DNA of 64,000 nucleotides from Bacillus sp. N1-1 (GTDB taxonomy: Bacteria > Bacillota > Bacilli > Bacillales > Guptibacillaceae): assembly GCF_009818105.1 (NCBI RefSeq), contig NZ_CP046564.1, positions 2,604,001-2,668,000 on the forward strand. Reading direction: 5' to 3'. The notes under the pieces are model-generated. The model was not told the origin of the DNA and did not search any database. It saw nothing but the letters and a program-made list of their open reading frames with translations. Position 1 is the stretch's first letter. Every line of letters begins with the position of its first letter. A program made the translations under genes and the position numbers. Shown here piece after piece: positions 46,670-55,022 of this stretch.

Positions 46670-47446
46670 TTATTGAGCTGTATACCCGCCATCAATAAGA
46701 AGAGCTTGTCCGGTAATACTCTTCGCTGCATCGCTTGCGATAAACATTGAGTAGTCGGCAATCTCTTTCACTTCAAGTAGTCGTTTTTGTGGAACAAGAG
46801 GGTAGATAACTTCTTCCAATACCTTCTCAAGCTCTACTCCACGTTCTTTCGCTAAATCTTCCATTTGTCCTCTTACAAGTGGTGTATCCACATAGCCAGG
46901 TGCCATAGCATTTACTGTAATGCCGTGCTCTGCACCTTCTAGTGCAGATACTTTCGTAAGACCGATCACACCATGTTTCGCGCTGTTATATGCGGCTTTA
47001 CCAGCAAAACCAATTACTCCATTGATTGATGCCATGTTTATAATTCGACCAAATCCTTGTTCCTTCATAATTGGAAAAACGTGTTTTGTTGCAATAAATG
47101 GAGCTGTTAGCATAATATCTTGCATCATTCTGAATTTCTCGGTTGGAAAATCTTCTAATGCAGAAACATGTTGAAGCCCCGCATTATTAATAAGTACATC
47201 TAAACGACCGTATTCTTCAACGGTACGATCAATCGCTTGTTTGATTTCATCTTCACTTGTAACGTCTGCTTTAATCCCGATAACTTCATAGCCTTTATCT
47301 CGAAGTTTTTGAGCAGCTTCCTTTGTACCCTCTTCATTTATATCAGAAAGAACAACATTTGCACCGTTTGCTGCAAATGTCTCACCAATTTCAAATCCAA
47401 TTCCTCTAGCTGCTCCTGTAATAAATACAGTCTTGTTGTTAACCAT
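46670..47446 (-). CDS. bdhA: D-3-hydroxybutyrate dehydrogenase
   Basis: SDR enzyme of 258 residues interconverting 3-hydroxybutyrate and acetoacetate with NAD. The cofactor motif is TGAARGIG, the catalytic triad is in NMASINGVIGF and AYNSAKHGV (Ser, Tyr, Lys). The NAGLQHVSALEDFP segment and a C-terminal ITGQALLIDGGYTAQ match hydroxybutyrate dehydrogenases. TAGGAGG precedes the ATG. Acetoacetate would feed the scoAB/thiolase operon 22 kb away. Confidence 0.9.
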   Translation of the reverse strand: MVNNKTVFITGAARGIGFEIGETFAANGANVVLSDINEEGTKEAAQKLRDKGYEVIGIKADVTSEDEIKQAIDRTVEEYGRLDVLINNAGLQHVSALEDFPTEKFRMMQDIMLTAPFIATKHVFPIMKEQGFGRIINMASINGVIGFAGKAAYNSAKHGVIGLTKVSALEGAEHGITVNAMAPGYVDTPLVRGQMEDLAKERGVELEKVLEEVIYPLVPQKRLLEVKEIADYSMFIASDAAKSITGQALLIDGGYTAQ

Positions 47447-47640
47447 GAATCGTTCCTCCTAGTGTAAATCCTAAATTTATTTTCATTCTCACACCCCTCC
47501 ATTTACCCTTTACAACGATTTATAAACAAGTTCCATCTCATTTTTTCAACTTCACGCTTTTCGTTATTTTCAATTAATTCACCACAAATATCTACCGTTA
47601 TATAGAGGTTCTTAAGGGCATAGGAACGAGAAAATCTACT

Positions 47641-47666
47641 GTTTGATCGAACTACATTTTGGGTAC
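47641..47666 (+). promoter_or_regulatory. Candidate sigma-B promoter of the oxidase operon
   Basis: GTTTGA (47641-47646), 14-base spacer, GGGTAC (47661-47666). Each element has one mismatch from the sigma-B consensus GTTTAA-N12-15-GGGTAT. The coxB start is 45 bases further downstream. Confidence 0.5.
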
Positions 47667-47711
47667 TGAAAATAGACAGAATGATCCAAAATTGGAAGGA
47701 GATCAAAAGAA

Positions 47712-48419
47712 ATGACGTTACGCCACGCCCTTTTTATAATCGTTACCATTTCAACTTCTGGTTGTTCTAACATAGCTGTTTTGAATCCTAAAGGCTCTGA
47801 AGCACACTCAGAGCTAACCTTACTTTATCTTAGCTTAGCCCTGATGAGCATTGTCTTACTTGTTGTCTTCACTTTATTTACGCGTTTTTTAATGAAGTAT
47901 CGTGAGCGTCCTGGACAAGAAAATGATTTTCCTATTCAAATTGAGGGGAATAAAAAGCTCGAAGTAACCTGGGTTATTTTGCCGATTGTTATTTTGATTA
48001 TTCTTGCAGTCCCAACATTTGCCACTACATATCAACTTGATAACAAGGCGGAGAGCGTTCATGAACCTTTAGAAATTACCGTTACAGGCCAGCAATACAA
48101 ATGGATATTTTATTATCCAGAACAAGACATAACACTCGAAAATGAAGTGAAGCTACCTGTTGATCGGCCGGTTGTCTTCACGCTTCATTCAAACGATGTG
48201 ATTCATTCTTTCTGGATACCACAACTAGGCGGCAAAAAAGACGTCCTTCCCAACCAAGAAAACAAGTTAACACTAACCCCCCTTGAAACTGGAGTCTATG
48301 ACGGAAAGTGCGCTGAGCTTTGTGGAGCGAATCACGCCCTCATGACATTTGAAACTACCGTTATTGAACAAGAAGCATTTAATCAATGGACGCGTGTTCA
48401 TGACAAACAGGAGGATTAA
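47712..48419 (+). CDS. Cytochrome c oxidase subunit II (no fused cytochrome c domain)
   Basis: A 235-residue lipoprotein-like subunit with an N-terminal lipobox (STSGC) and two membrane helices. The CuA site is complete: H in SNDVIHSFWIP, and CAELCGANHALM with the two cysteines, glutamate, histidine and methionine. Unlike Bacillus subtilis CtaC it ends without a fused cytochrome c domain. So it should take electrons from a separate cytochrome c. First gene of a four-gene operon. Confidence 0.93.
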   Translation: MTLRHALFIIVTISTSGCSNIAVLNPKGSEAHSELTLLYLSLALMSIVLLVVFTLFTRFLMKYRERPGQENDFPIQIEGNKKLEVTWVILPIVILIILAVPTFATTYQLDNKAESVHEPLEITVTGQQYKWIFYYPEQDITLENEVKLPVDRPVVFTLHSNDVIHSFWIPQLGGKKDVLPNQENKLTLTPLETGVYDGKCAELCGANHALMTFETTVIEQEAFNQWTRVHDKQED

Positions 48420-48422
48420 ATA

Positions 48423-50372
48423 ATGAATGCGATTTTTGACTACTTCTTATCACTACCTTCAGATATTATTTTTGCAGATCTCTCATTTACTATTATGCTG
48501 ATTGCCACTGTTTATTTATTAACGAAGTATGCAAAATGGAAATGGCTGTGGAGTTGGGTTACTTCTACAGATCATAAAAAAATCGGGATTATGTATTTAT
48601 TTGTTTCGTTTCTCTTTTTTATTCGTGCTGGAATTGAAGCCTTGCTTATACGAATGCAGCTTGCTTTCCCTAATAATGATTTCTGGGTATTTCAAGGAGA
48701 GCGGTTTAATCAACTGACTAGTACTCACGGTACAGTCATGATTTTTCTTGTTGCTACCCCTCTACTGATCGGCTTGATGAATGTGATTGTTCCTCTCCAA
48801 ATTGGTGCAAGGGATGTTGCATTTCCTTTTATGAATTCTTTAAGTTTGTGGTTATTCATTTCAGGTGGCATTTTGATTAATGCAAGTTTTGTAGCAGGAG
48901 GCTCACCTAATGCTGGATGGACAACGTATGCTCCTCTAGCACTGAAAGAATTTACGCCTGGTCCCGGGAATAGTTATTACCCCATTGGACTTCAAGTTGC
49001 TGGACTAGGGACAATTATGGGAGGGATTAATTTTATTGTAACGATTATTAAAATGAGAGCTCCTGGTATGCGATTTATGAGAATGCCCTTATCAACATGG
49101 TCGATGTTCATTACGTCTATCCTCATCGTGTATGCCTTTTCGGCTCTTGCCGTTGCTCTACTATTGCTGACATTTGAGAGACTATTTGGGACAGTTATCT
49201 TATCAGCATCGGAAGGCAATCCATTAATTTGGCAGCACCTTTTCTGGATATTTGGTCACCCAGAAGTTTATATCATCGCCCTACCTGCTTTCGGGATATT
49301 CTCCGACGTCATTAGTGTTTTTTCGAAGCGAAAACTTTTTGGTTATCCCTCTATGGTATTCGCCATTATACTTATTGGATTTCTCGGTTTCATGGTCTGG
49401 GTTCATCATATGTTCACGGTAGGATTAAATACGAATATTAATATCTTTTTTGCACTAACAACGATGCTAATCGCTGTCCCTACTGGAATTAAGATATTTA
49501 ACTGGCTATTTACGATGCGAGGAGGTAGGATTCGCTTTGATACACCTATGCTCTATGCATTAGGATTCATATTCACTTTTGTTATCGGTGGCGTTACTGG
49601 TGTTATGCTTGGCACCGTTCCAGCGGATTATCAGTACCACGATAGCTACTTTGTCGTTGCTCACCTTCATTACGTCATCATTGGCGCCACTATTTTCGGA
49701 GTGTTCTCTGGTGTTTACTATTGGTGGCCAAAAATGTTTGGAAAAAGACTGAATGAAACCCTTGGTAAATGGAACTTTTGGACTTTCGGTATTGGATTTC
49801 ATATTACCTTCTTCCCCATGCATGTTATGGGCTTGATGGGGATGCCACGACGTGTTTTCACCTACCCGGAAGGTGATGGCTTGGGCTTTCTTAATTTTAT
49901 TAGTACGTGCGGTGCTTTTATGATGGGGATTGGTGTATTATTTTTCATGATAAATATTTACATAACGACACGCTATACGAGTAAAAACTTATTAAATGAC
50001 CCCTGGTTCTCTAGAGGGCGCACGCTCGAATGGACAATCCCGTCTCCACCTCCAGCCTATAATTTCGCTCGTCTTCCTGAGGTAAAGAGTCGCGAGCCGC
50101 TGTGGGATGCTTATGAAAAAGGAAATAAAAACATCGACTTTATAGGTGAATACGAAGATATTCATCTCCCTAACTCCACTTCTCTTCCATTCTTTATTGG
50201 ACTTGGATTTCTAATTGCTTCTTTTGGTTTCGTATTCGAGATATGGGCAGTGGCTCTATCAGGGATGTTAATCGTTTTTCTTATGATGAGTATTCGATCT
50301 TTTCAACGAAAAAACGGTATTCATATTCCTAAGGAGAAGGTAAGGGCACAAGACAGGAGGGGTGACGAATAA
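48423..50372 (+). CDS. Cytochrome c oxidase subunit I
   Basis: A 649-residue haem-copper oxidase catalytic subunit with about 14 helices. Haem and copper ligands are in THGTVMIF (low-spin haem a His), GHPEVYI (CuB His and cross-linked Tyr), VHHMFTVG (CuB His pair), and HLHYVIIG (haem a3 and haem a His). The GHPEVY glutamate marks an A1-type proton path. It overlaps subunit III by one base. Haem A and assembly genes are not in the window. Confidence 0.94.
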   Translation: MNAIFDYFLSLPSDIIFADLSFTIMLIATVYLLTKYAKWKWLWSWVTSTDHKKIGIMYLFVSFLFFIRAGIEALLIRMQLAFPNNDFWVFQGERFNQLTSTHGTVMIFLVATPLLIGLMNVIVPLQIGARDVAFPFMNSLSLWLFISGGILINASFVAGGSPNAGWTTYAPLALKEFTPGPGNSYYPIGLQVAGLGTIMGGINFIVTIIKMRAPGMRFMRMPLSTWSMFITSILIVYAFSALAVALLLLTFERLFGTVILSASEGNPLIWQHLFWIFGHPEVYIIALPAFGIFSDVISVFSKRKLFGYPSMVFAIILIGFLGFMVWVHHMFTVGLNTNINIFFALTTMLIAVPTGIKIFNWLFTMRGGRIRFDTPMLYALGFIFTFVIGGVTGVMLGTVPADYQYHDSYFVVAHLHYVIIGATIFGVFSGVYYWWPKMFGKRLNETLGKWNFWTFGIGFHITFFPMHVMGLMGMPRRVFTYPEGDGLGFLNFISTCGAFMMGIGVLFFMINIYITTRYTSKNLLNDPWFSRGRTLEWTIPSPPPAYNFARLPEVKSREPLWDAYEKGNKNIDFIGEYEDIHLPNSTSLPFFIGLGFLIASFGFVFEIWAVALSGMLIVFLMMSIRSFQRKNGIHIPKEKVRAQDRRGDE

Positions 50373-50965
50373 TGGAAACGATGTCCGTTCAAAAGCACCT
50401 GAACCATAAGCAAGCACAGATGAATATCCTTGCTTTTTGGTTCCTTATCGGTGCCGAAATTGTGGTATTTGGTTGTTTATTCGGCATTTACCTCGCTGTT
50501 AAATCCCTAACAGGTCAGGGGCCAGCCCCAGACGAATTATTTAAATTAAATGAAATAATGCTTTCAACTGTTGTTTTACTAACTAGTAGTTTTACTTGTG
50601 CAATTGCGGTTTATTTTCTAAACCTTTCTAAGAAGTTATCGACTCTTCTATTCTTTCTTATCACGATTTTACTTGGCTTAGCTTTCATTGGATTGGAAAT
50701 AAGAGAATTTATTCTTTATGTAGAACAAGGCGCTAAAATTTCTACCAGTGCTTTTCTTGGTGCATTCTATCTGCTTCTTGGCACTCATGGCGTTCACGTC
50801 TTATTTGGTGTCACCTGGATTTCCTTACTATTAGTCCAACTTTGGCTAAAAGGTATAAATCAAGAAACGGCCCCAAAGTTATTTATCGCGAGTCTTTATT
50901 GGCACTTTATCGATGTGATTTGGGTGATGATTTTCACTATTGTTTATTTAATAGGAAAGGTGTGA
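50372..50965 (+). CDS. Cytochrome c oxidase subunit III
   Basis: A 197-residue membrane protein with five helices. The ends GTHGVHVLFGVTWI and LYWHFIDVIWVMIFTIVYL are typical of subunit III. The ATG overlaps the subunit I stop (TAATG). Confidence 0.92.
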   Translation: METMSVQKHLNHKQAQMNILAFWFLIGAEIVVFGCLFGIYLAVKSLTGQGPAPDELFKLNEIMLSTVVLLTSSFTCAIAVYFLNLSKKLSTLLFFLITILLGLAFIGLEIREFILYVEQGAKISTSAFLGAFYLLLGTHGVHVLFGVTWISLLLVQLWLKGINQETAPKLFIASLYWHFIDVIWVMIFTIVYLIGKV

Positions 50966-50970
50966 AACAA

Positions 50971-51246
50971 TTGAACAAGTATGATAAAAAAGAGATTCGT
51001 AAACTCTTCCTTTCGTTCATCCTAATGATTTTATTAACAGCTTTAGCTTTTTTCCTTGTTCTCTATCATCTCATTTCACCACCTTTCTTAATAGTTTTTA
51101 TCATCTTCTTTGCTCTCATTCAAATCTTGATCCAGCTGGATCGATTTATGGATATACGTGAAAAAGAAGGGGAATATCGTTTAACATCTCTGATAGGTGG
51201 AAGTTTTGTTGCTCTCCTTGCGATCATTTTTTTAATTCTTCTTTAA
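50971..51246 (+). CDS. Cytochrome c oxidase subunit IV (small)
   Basis: A 91-residue protein with three hydrophobic helices, the small subunit that ends such operons. The start is TTG at 50971, with GGAAAGGTG 8 bases upstream. The frame extends further upstream inside the subunit III gene, but that part is a shadow. Confidence 0.82.
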   Translation: MNKYDKKEIRKLFLSFILMILLTALAFFLVLYHLISPPFLIVFIIFFALIQILIQLDRFMDIREKEGEYRLTSLIGGSFVALLAIIFLILL

Positions 51247-51276
51247 AAGGTAGTTTTATGATTTTTCACAAATAAA

Positions 51277-51309
51277 AATACTCCGGAGTGTTTAACGCTC
51301 CGGAGTATT
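51277..51309. terminator. Shared terminator between the oxidase operon and the FUSC gene
   Basis: A 12-bp stem (51277-51288 with 51298-51309). The right arm includes the last codons of the convergent FUSC-family gene. Confidence 0.8.
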
Positions 51310-53529
51310 CTTGTGGAAATCATAGCTTGCTGCTTCTCTTTTCTTGGAAACACCTAACTCTTTCCCTAATAATAAAAGCGACTGGTTAATTCTCCAGATA
51401 TAGTACAAGTCATTCACAAATTTTTTTACTTCTTGATCTTCTTGTGCGATGTTTTCTGAAAGACCTTCAATATGTTCCCTTTCTTTATTTAAATTGTACA
51501 TGATTAATCCTGTCTCACCTTTTAGAAGTTTCAGTAAGGTAAGAATATTGTGTTTCATTACTTCCTTTACTAACTGAAGCGTTTTTTCTGATCCTTTGAC
51601 AATAGTCGAACGACTGTTACGATTCGTAGAAGCAAGTAAATGCTTAGCAAAATAATTAATCGCCGTAAGAACGGTTAACCAGCGCTCAATTCCTGAACGA
51701 GCTAGAATAGCAGGTCTGTTACGAAGAGGCCTTGCATCTTCTGCTATTTTCCTCATCTGTTCGTCAATACCAAACGCCTGATTGGTAAAATCATAGTGTT
51801 TCTTTCCATCTGTAAAAGATTCAAGATAATCAGTAACGTACGTACTTAATTTGGTTAAAAAATCTTCAGCGGTATTTGCAACCTTATCACGGGTGCTTTT
51901 CGGATAAATGATTGCAGCAGCAAGAAACCCAATAAAGGCTCCTGCAAGTGTATCAAATACTCGAGCCATTAGTATCTGCTCAGTAATACCACCCAATATA
52001 AAATCGTACATAATCGCGATCAGCATCGTCATCCAAAACATCATCATAGCATAGGAAATGGATAATAAATAAAAAGCCATAAAGATGCAGCAAAACAACG
52101 CAATTAACTCAAAAATAACCTGACCCGCAAGAAGGTGTGCCAGTCCAAAACCAGCAATGGCACCAAAAATTGTCCCAAGAGATCTTTGAAATGCTTTCTG
52201 GAGAGTCATTCCTACGGTATCCGTACCTAACAAAACAACAAAAGCAGAGAGAAGAACCCAGTATTGATGAGCGGGAGATAGAAAATATCCAAGGAAAATC
52301 GCCACTGCTCCTGCTACTATTGCCTGTAAAGCTTTTATTGTTGCAGCTCTCGGCTGTTTCGCCTTTTCTTCTGTGTTTACGTTCTCTTTCTTTATTTCTT
52401 CAACGTCTTCTAGTCGCTCTTTCTCCTCAATGTTTGCTATCCGTCTTTCTCCGAGCTCGATTGAACTATCAACTAGATGATTGGCAATTGATTCAATCCT
52501 TCTAATTAGCCACAGCCAGTCTTTATTTTGATCATTGGAAACTCTCAGTTCAATTAATTGATTTTTAAGCTCTTCTATAACGTTCTCCGTTTGCTTTAAG
52601 TTTCCGACAATGTCATGACTTCGCAACACTTCCGCATCTCGAACTGATTCTACAAGCTTATACAGCAGCTTTCTAACTTCATTATGCTCTAGCGCGTGAA
52701 GTTCTTTCATTCTTTTAACTGCTGGATAAAGGGTTTCAATTAACATTTCTGCATCGAATACGTACATTCTTAATTGCTCTGTGTCTATACCTGGCCATAC
52801 TTCTCCTGGATCTGTAGTTGTTAATTGACTGGATATGACCTGAGCATATTCATTTAACTTTTTGACATCACGTTTTAATAGAAGCGCCCTATAGCGATTT
52901 GGAGTAGGATCTGCAATCGCATCAAGAACAAGATCAAGCGTAAGGTTTGTTTGGATGTGGAAGGAGTTCATACTTCGACTAAGTTGTCTTTTCGGTTTGT
53001 TTTTGATAAGGATAAAGTGATAAAGATAAGAAAAACCGCCACCTACCAGTATCCCGATAATAAATCCAGGCAAATCAGGTGGCTGAAGATTTAAAAGGGT
53101 TGAAAAATAAATGGATAAAAAGGCGATCATAAAGATACCAAAATATCGAAAGCCATAATGCTGTAAATAGTAAGCAAAAAAGATAACTAGTAAAAACAAT
53201 CCATCTGTCATAAAGGGGATCGAACTAAGATAAGTTCGCACAGTTAACCAGATCATACTTGAAATAACTAACAAAAACGCAGTGATTTTTTTCTTTTTAT
53301 CTGTGTCATCATTCACAAGCAATAATGACAAAAGACTCACGACACCTGCAAGAATAGCCGGTGTAAAAGACATTTCAAGTAGTGCCGTCAACCATAGCAT
53401 GAACATAACGGATGAAAAAACGCTAATTGTAATTCTCGCTGCTTGATGTAACCTTGTCCTGCCGGGGTCTGCAGCAGCTAAACGAGCCCACCAGCTTTTT
53501 ATGATCGATTTTTTATTTTTAGTCAACAT
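51292..53529 (-). CDS. FUSC-family membrane protein (aromatic acid exporter type)
   Basis: A 745-residue protein with two hydrophobic blocks: about five helices at residues 30-190 and another block near residues 395-540 (the FUSC_2-like part). Between and after them are soluble, partly coiled-coil regions. The second block contains VVLLGTDTVGMTLQKAFQRSLGTIFGAIAG, the typical FUSC motif. Relatives export aromatic acids or fusaric acid; the substrate here is unknown. No strong ribosome binding site precedes the ATG. Confidence 0.8.
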   Translation of the reverse strand: MLTKNKKSIIKSWWARLAAADPGRTRLHQAARITISVFSSVMFMLWLTALLEMSFTPAILAGVVSLLSLLLVNDDTDKKKKITAFLLVISSMIWLTVRTYLSSIPFMTDGLFLLVIFFAYYLQHYGFRYFGIFMIAFLSIYFSTLLNLQPPDLPGFIIGILVGGGFSYLYHFILIKNKPKRQLSRSMNSFHIQTNLTLDLVLDAIADPTPNRYRALLLKRDVKKLNEYAQVISSQLTTTDPGEVWPGIDTEQLRMYVFDAEMLIETLYPAVKRMKELHALEHNEVRKLLYKLVESVRDAEVLRSHDIVGNLKQTENVIEELKNQLIELRVSNDQNKDWLWLIRRIESIANHLVDSSIELGERRIANIEEKERLEDVEEIKKENVNTEEKAKQPRAATIKALQAIVAGAVAIFLGYFLSPAHQYWVLLSAFVVLLGTDTVGMTLQKAFQRSLGTIFGAIAGFGLAHLLAGQVIFELIALFCCIFMAFYLLSISYAMMMFWMTMLIAIMYDFILGGITEQILMARVFDTLAGAFIGFLAAAIIYPKSTRDKVANTAEDFLTKLSTYVTDYLESFTDGKKHYDFTNQAFGIDEQMRKIAEDARPLRNRPAILARSGIERWLTVLTAINYFAKHLLASTNRNSRSTIVKGSEKTLQLVKEVMKHNILTLLKLLKGETGLIMYNLNKEREHIEGLSENIAQEDQEVKKFVNDLYYIWRINQSLLLLGKELGVSKKREAASYDFHKNTPER

Positions 53530-53686
53530 AAGTTAATCATATCGAAAATACATTCATTCTGCCAACTTTGTGTATCAAATTTTTACTTTTTTCTTCTTTT
53601 GGCTATTTGTCTTATCGCCTTTGAAGACTTGTTATGCCTCCTTTTTGATCATTAAGGAGCTTACTTTTTTTTACTACATTGCAATA

Positions 53687-53722
53687 GAAAAACCTTTGAA
53701 GAAAATTCTTCAAAGGTTTTTC
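53687..53722. terminator. Terminator-like hairpin left of the IS element
   Basis: A perfect 15-bp stem (53687-53701 with 53708-53722), loop AAAATT, A/T tracts on both sides. It may be the original terminator of the BCCT gene, now separated by the IS. Confidence 0.7.
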
Positions 53723-53827
53723 GTTAAACTGTTTTTAAATCTTGATATTATCCCTTTTAAGTAGACATTCAAAAAAACCTCCATGATATGGTGGAGGAAA
53801 GAATGATGCTTGGAGGGGATTTTTTCT

Positions 53828-54160
53828 ATGGCTAAAAAAGGGCAGAGGTTTGAGACGTATACAGACGAGTTTAAACAGAACGCCGTGATGAAATACATTA
53901 ATGGTTCTCAAAGTTACAATGCTTTAGCGGAAGAATTAGGAATAAAAAATAGTACACAGCTGAAAGTCTGGGTGAGGAAGTGGAAAAACGGTGAGCCGTT
54001 TGATATTCGAAGTCGCAGTGAGGAAAATCCTATGCATGGTAGGCCACGCACAAACTTTAAAACAATTGAAGAAGAGAGAGATTACCTGAAAGCGCAGGTG
54101 GATTACTTAAAAAAGCAGTATCAAAATCTCGAAAAGGAGGGAAAATCACGCAAAAAATAA
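53828..54160 (+). CDS. IS3-family transposase OrfA
   Basis: A 110-residue DNA-binding protein of the IS3 orfA type: a helix-turn-helix near QSYNALAEELGIKNSTQLKVWV and a C-terminal coiled coil (EERDYLKAQVDYLKKQYQNL) for multimerisation. GGAGGGG precedes the ATG at 53828. It ends with CGC AAA AAA TAA, where a -1 shift would enter the orfB frame, which is open from at least 54130. Confidence 0.9.
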   Translation: MAKKGQRFETYTDEFKQNAVMKYINGSQSYNALAEELGIKNSTQLKVWVRKWKNGEPFDIRSRSEENPMHGRPRTNFKTIEEERDYLKAQVDYLKKQYQNLEKEGKSRKK

Positions 54161-54171
54161 AGTATGAAACC

Positions 54172-55008
54172 GTGGAAGATTTAAGGAATAAAGCTCCTGT
54201 TACCTGGTTGTTAGAGATTGCTTCCCTCCAACCATCAAGCTATTACAAATGGAGATCTAGTAAAGTAAAGCGCGAAGAAAGGGCCAATCAAGATCATGAC
54301 ATCCAAATGCATATGATGGGGATTCATTTTCTTCATCCGGAAACAGGTTACCCTACTATGACGCGTTTATTGAAAGAAAGTGGTTACCACATCAACCACA
54401 AAAAGGTGTATCGATTGATGAGCGAGATGGGCATTCAATCGGTGATTCGTAAAAAGAGGAAAAGGCATGGATACACTCCGTCTGTGATCAATCCAAATAG
54501 GCTAAAACGAAACTTTAAAGCAAATGGAACGAATCAGAAAATGGTGACGGACATTACTTATGTATCAGATGGTAAACGATTTTATTACTTATCCGTGATT
54601 CAAGATTTATTCAACAATGAGATCGTAAGCTGGAAACTTTCTAAACGCAACGATTTAGCGCTTGTACTAGATACAGTTGCCCAATGGACAAAGAAAAAAG
54701 ACGTAACGAAAGCCGTTCTCCATTCGGATCAAGGCTTTCAGTATACGTCTAAGGCATACAACACACGAATAGAAGAATACGGCGTTAAGGGCAGCCACTC
54801 TCGCAAAGGAAACTGCCTGGATAATGCCTGCATTGAGTCCTTCTTTTCGCATCTCAAAACAGAGAAGTTGTACATCAATCAGTGTAAAACAGAAAACGAG
54901 ATCAGACAAGCAATCGAGGATTACATCTACCACTATAACTACAGACGTTTCCAGAAGAAATTAAAGCAACGCGCGCCGATTGAATATCGACACGCGTTGG
55001 CAGCGTAG
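54172..55008 (+). CDS. IS3-family transposase OrfB (DDE integrase)
   Basis: A 278-residue catalytic protein from its first GTG, but likely made as an OrfAB fusion by frameshift at the A6 run 54152-54157. The HTH_21 region (IHFLHPETGYPTMTRLLKESG) is followed by the catalytic core: D in MVTDITYV, D in LHSDQGFQYTS, and E in NACIESFFSHLKTE. The C-terminal YNYRR is normal. No inactivating lesion was seen. Confidence 0.9.
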   Translation: MEDLRNKAPVTWLLEIASLQPSSYYKWRSSKVKREERANQDHDIQMHMMGIHFLHPETGYPTMTRLLKESGYHINHKKVYRLMSEMGIQSVIRKKRKRHGYTPSVINPNRLKRNFKANGTNQKMVTDITYVSDGKRFYYLSVIQDLFNNEIVSWKLSKRNDLALVLDTVAQWTKKKDVTKAVLHSDQGFQYTSKAYNTRIEEYGVKGSHSRKGNCLDNACIESFFSHLKTEKLYINQCKTENEIRQAIEDYIYHYNYRRFQKKLKQRAPIEYRHALAA

Positions 55009-55022
55009 TTTTTTTATACTGT

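Noticed and set aside
50842..50970. Upstream extension of oxidase subunit IV
   Set aside because: It lies wholly inside the subunit III gene; the TTG at 50971 has a good ribosome binding site.
53570..53764. 64-codon plus-strand ORF left of the IS element
   Set aside because: It reads through a perfect 15-bp hairpin, is very AT-rich, and has no ribosome binding site.
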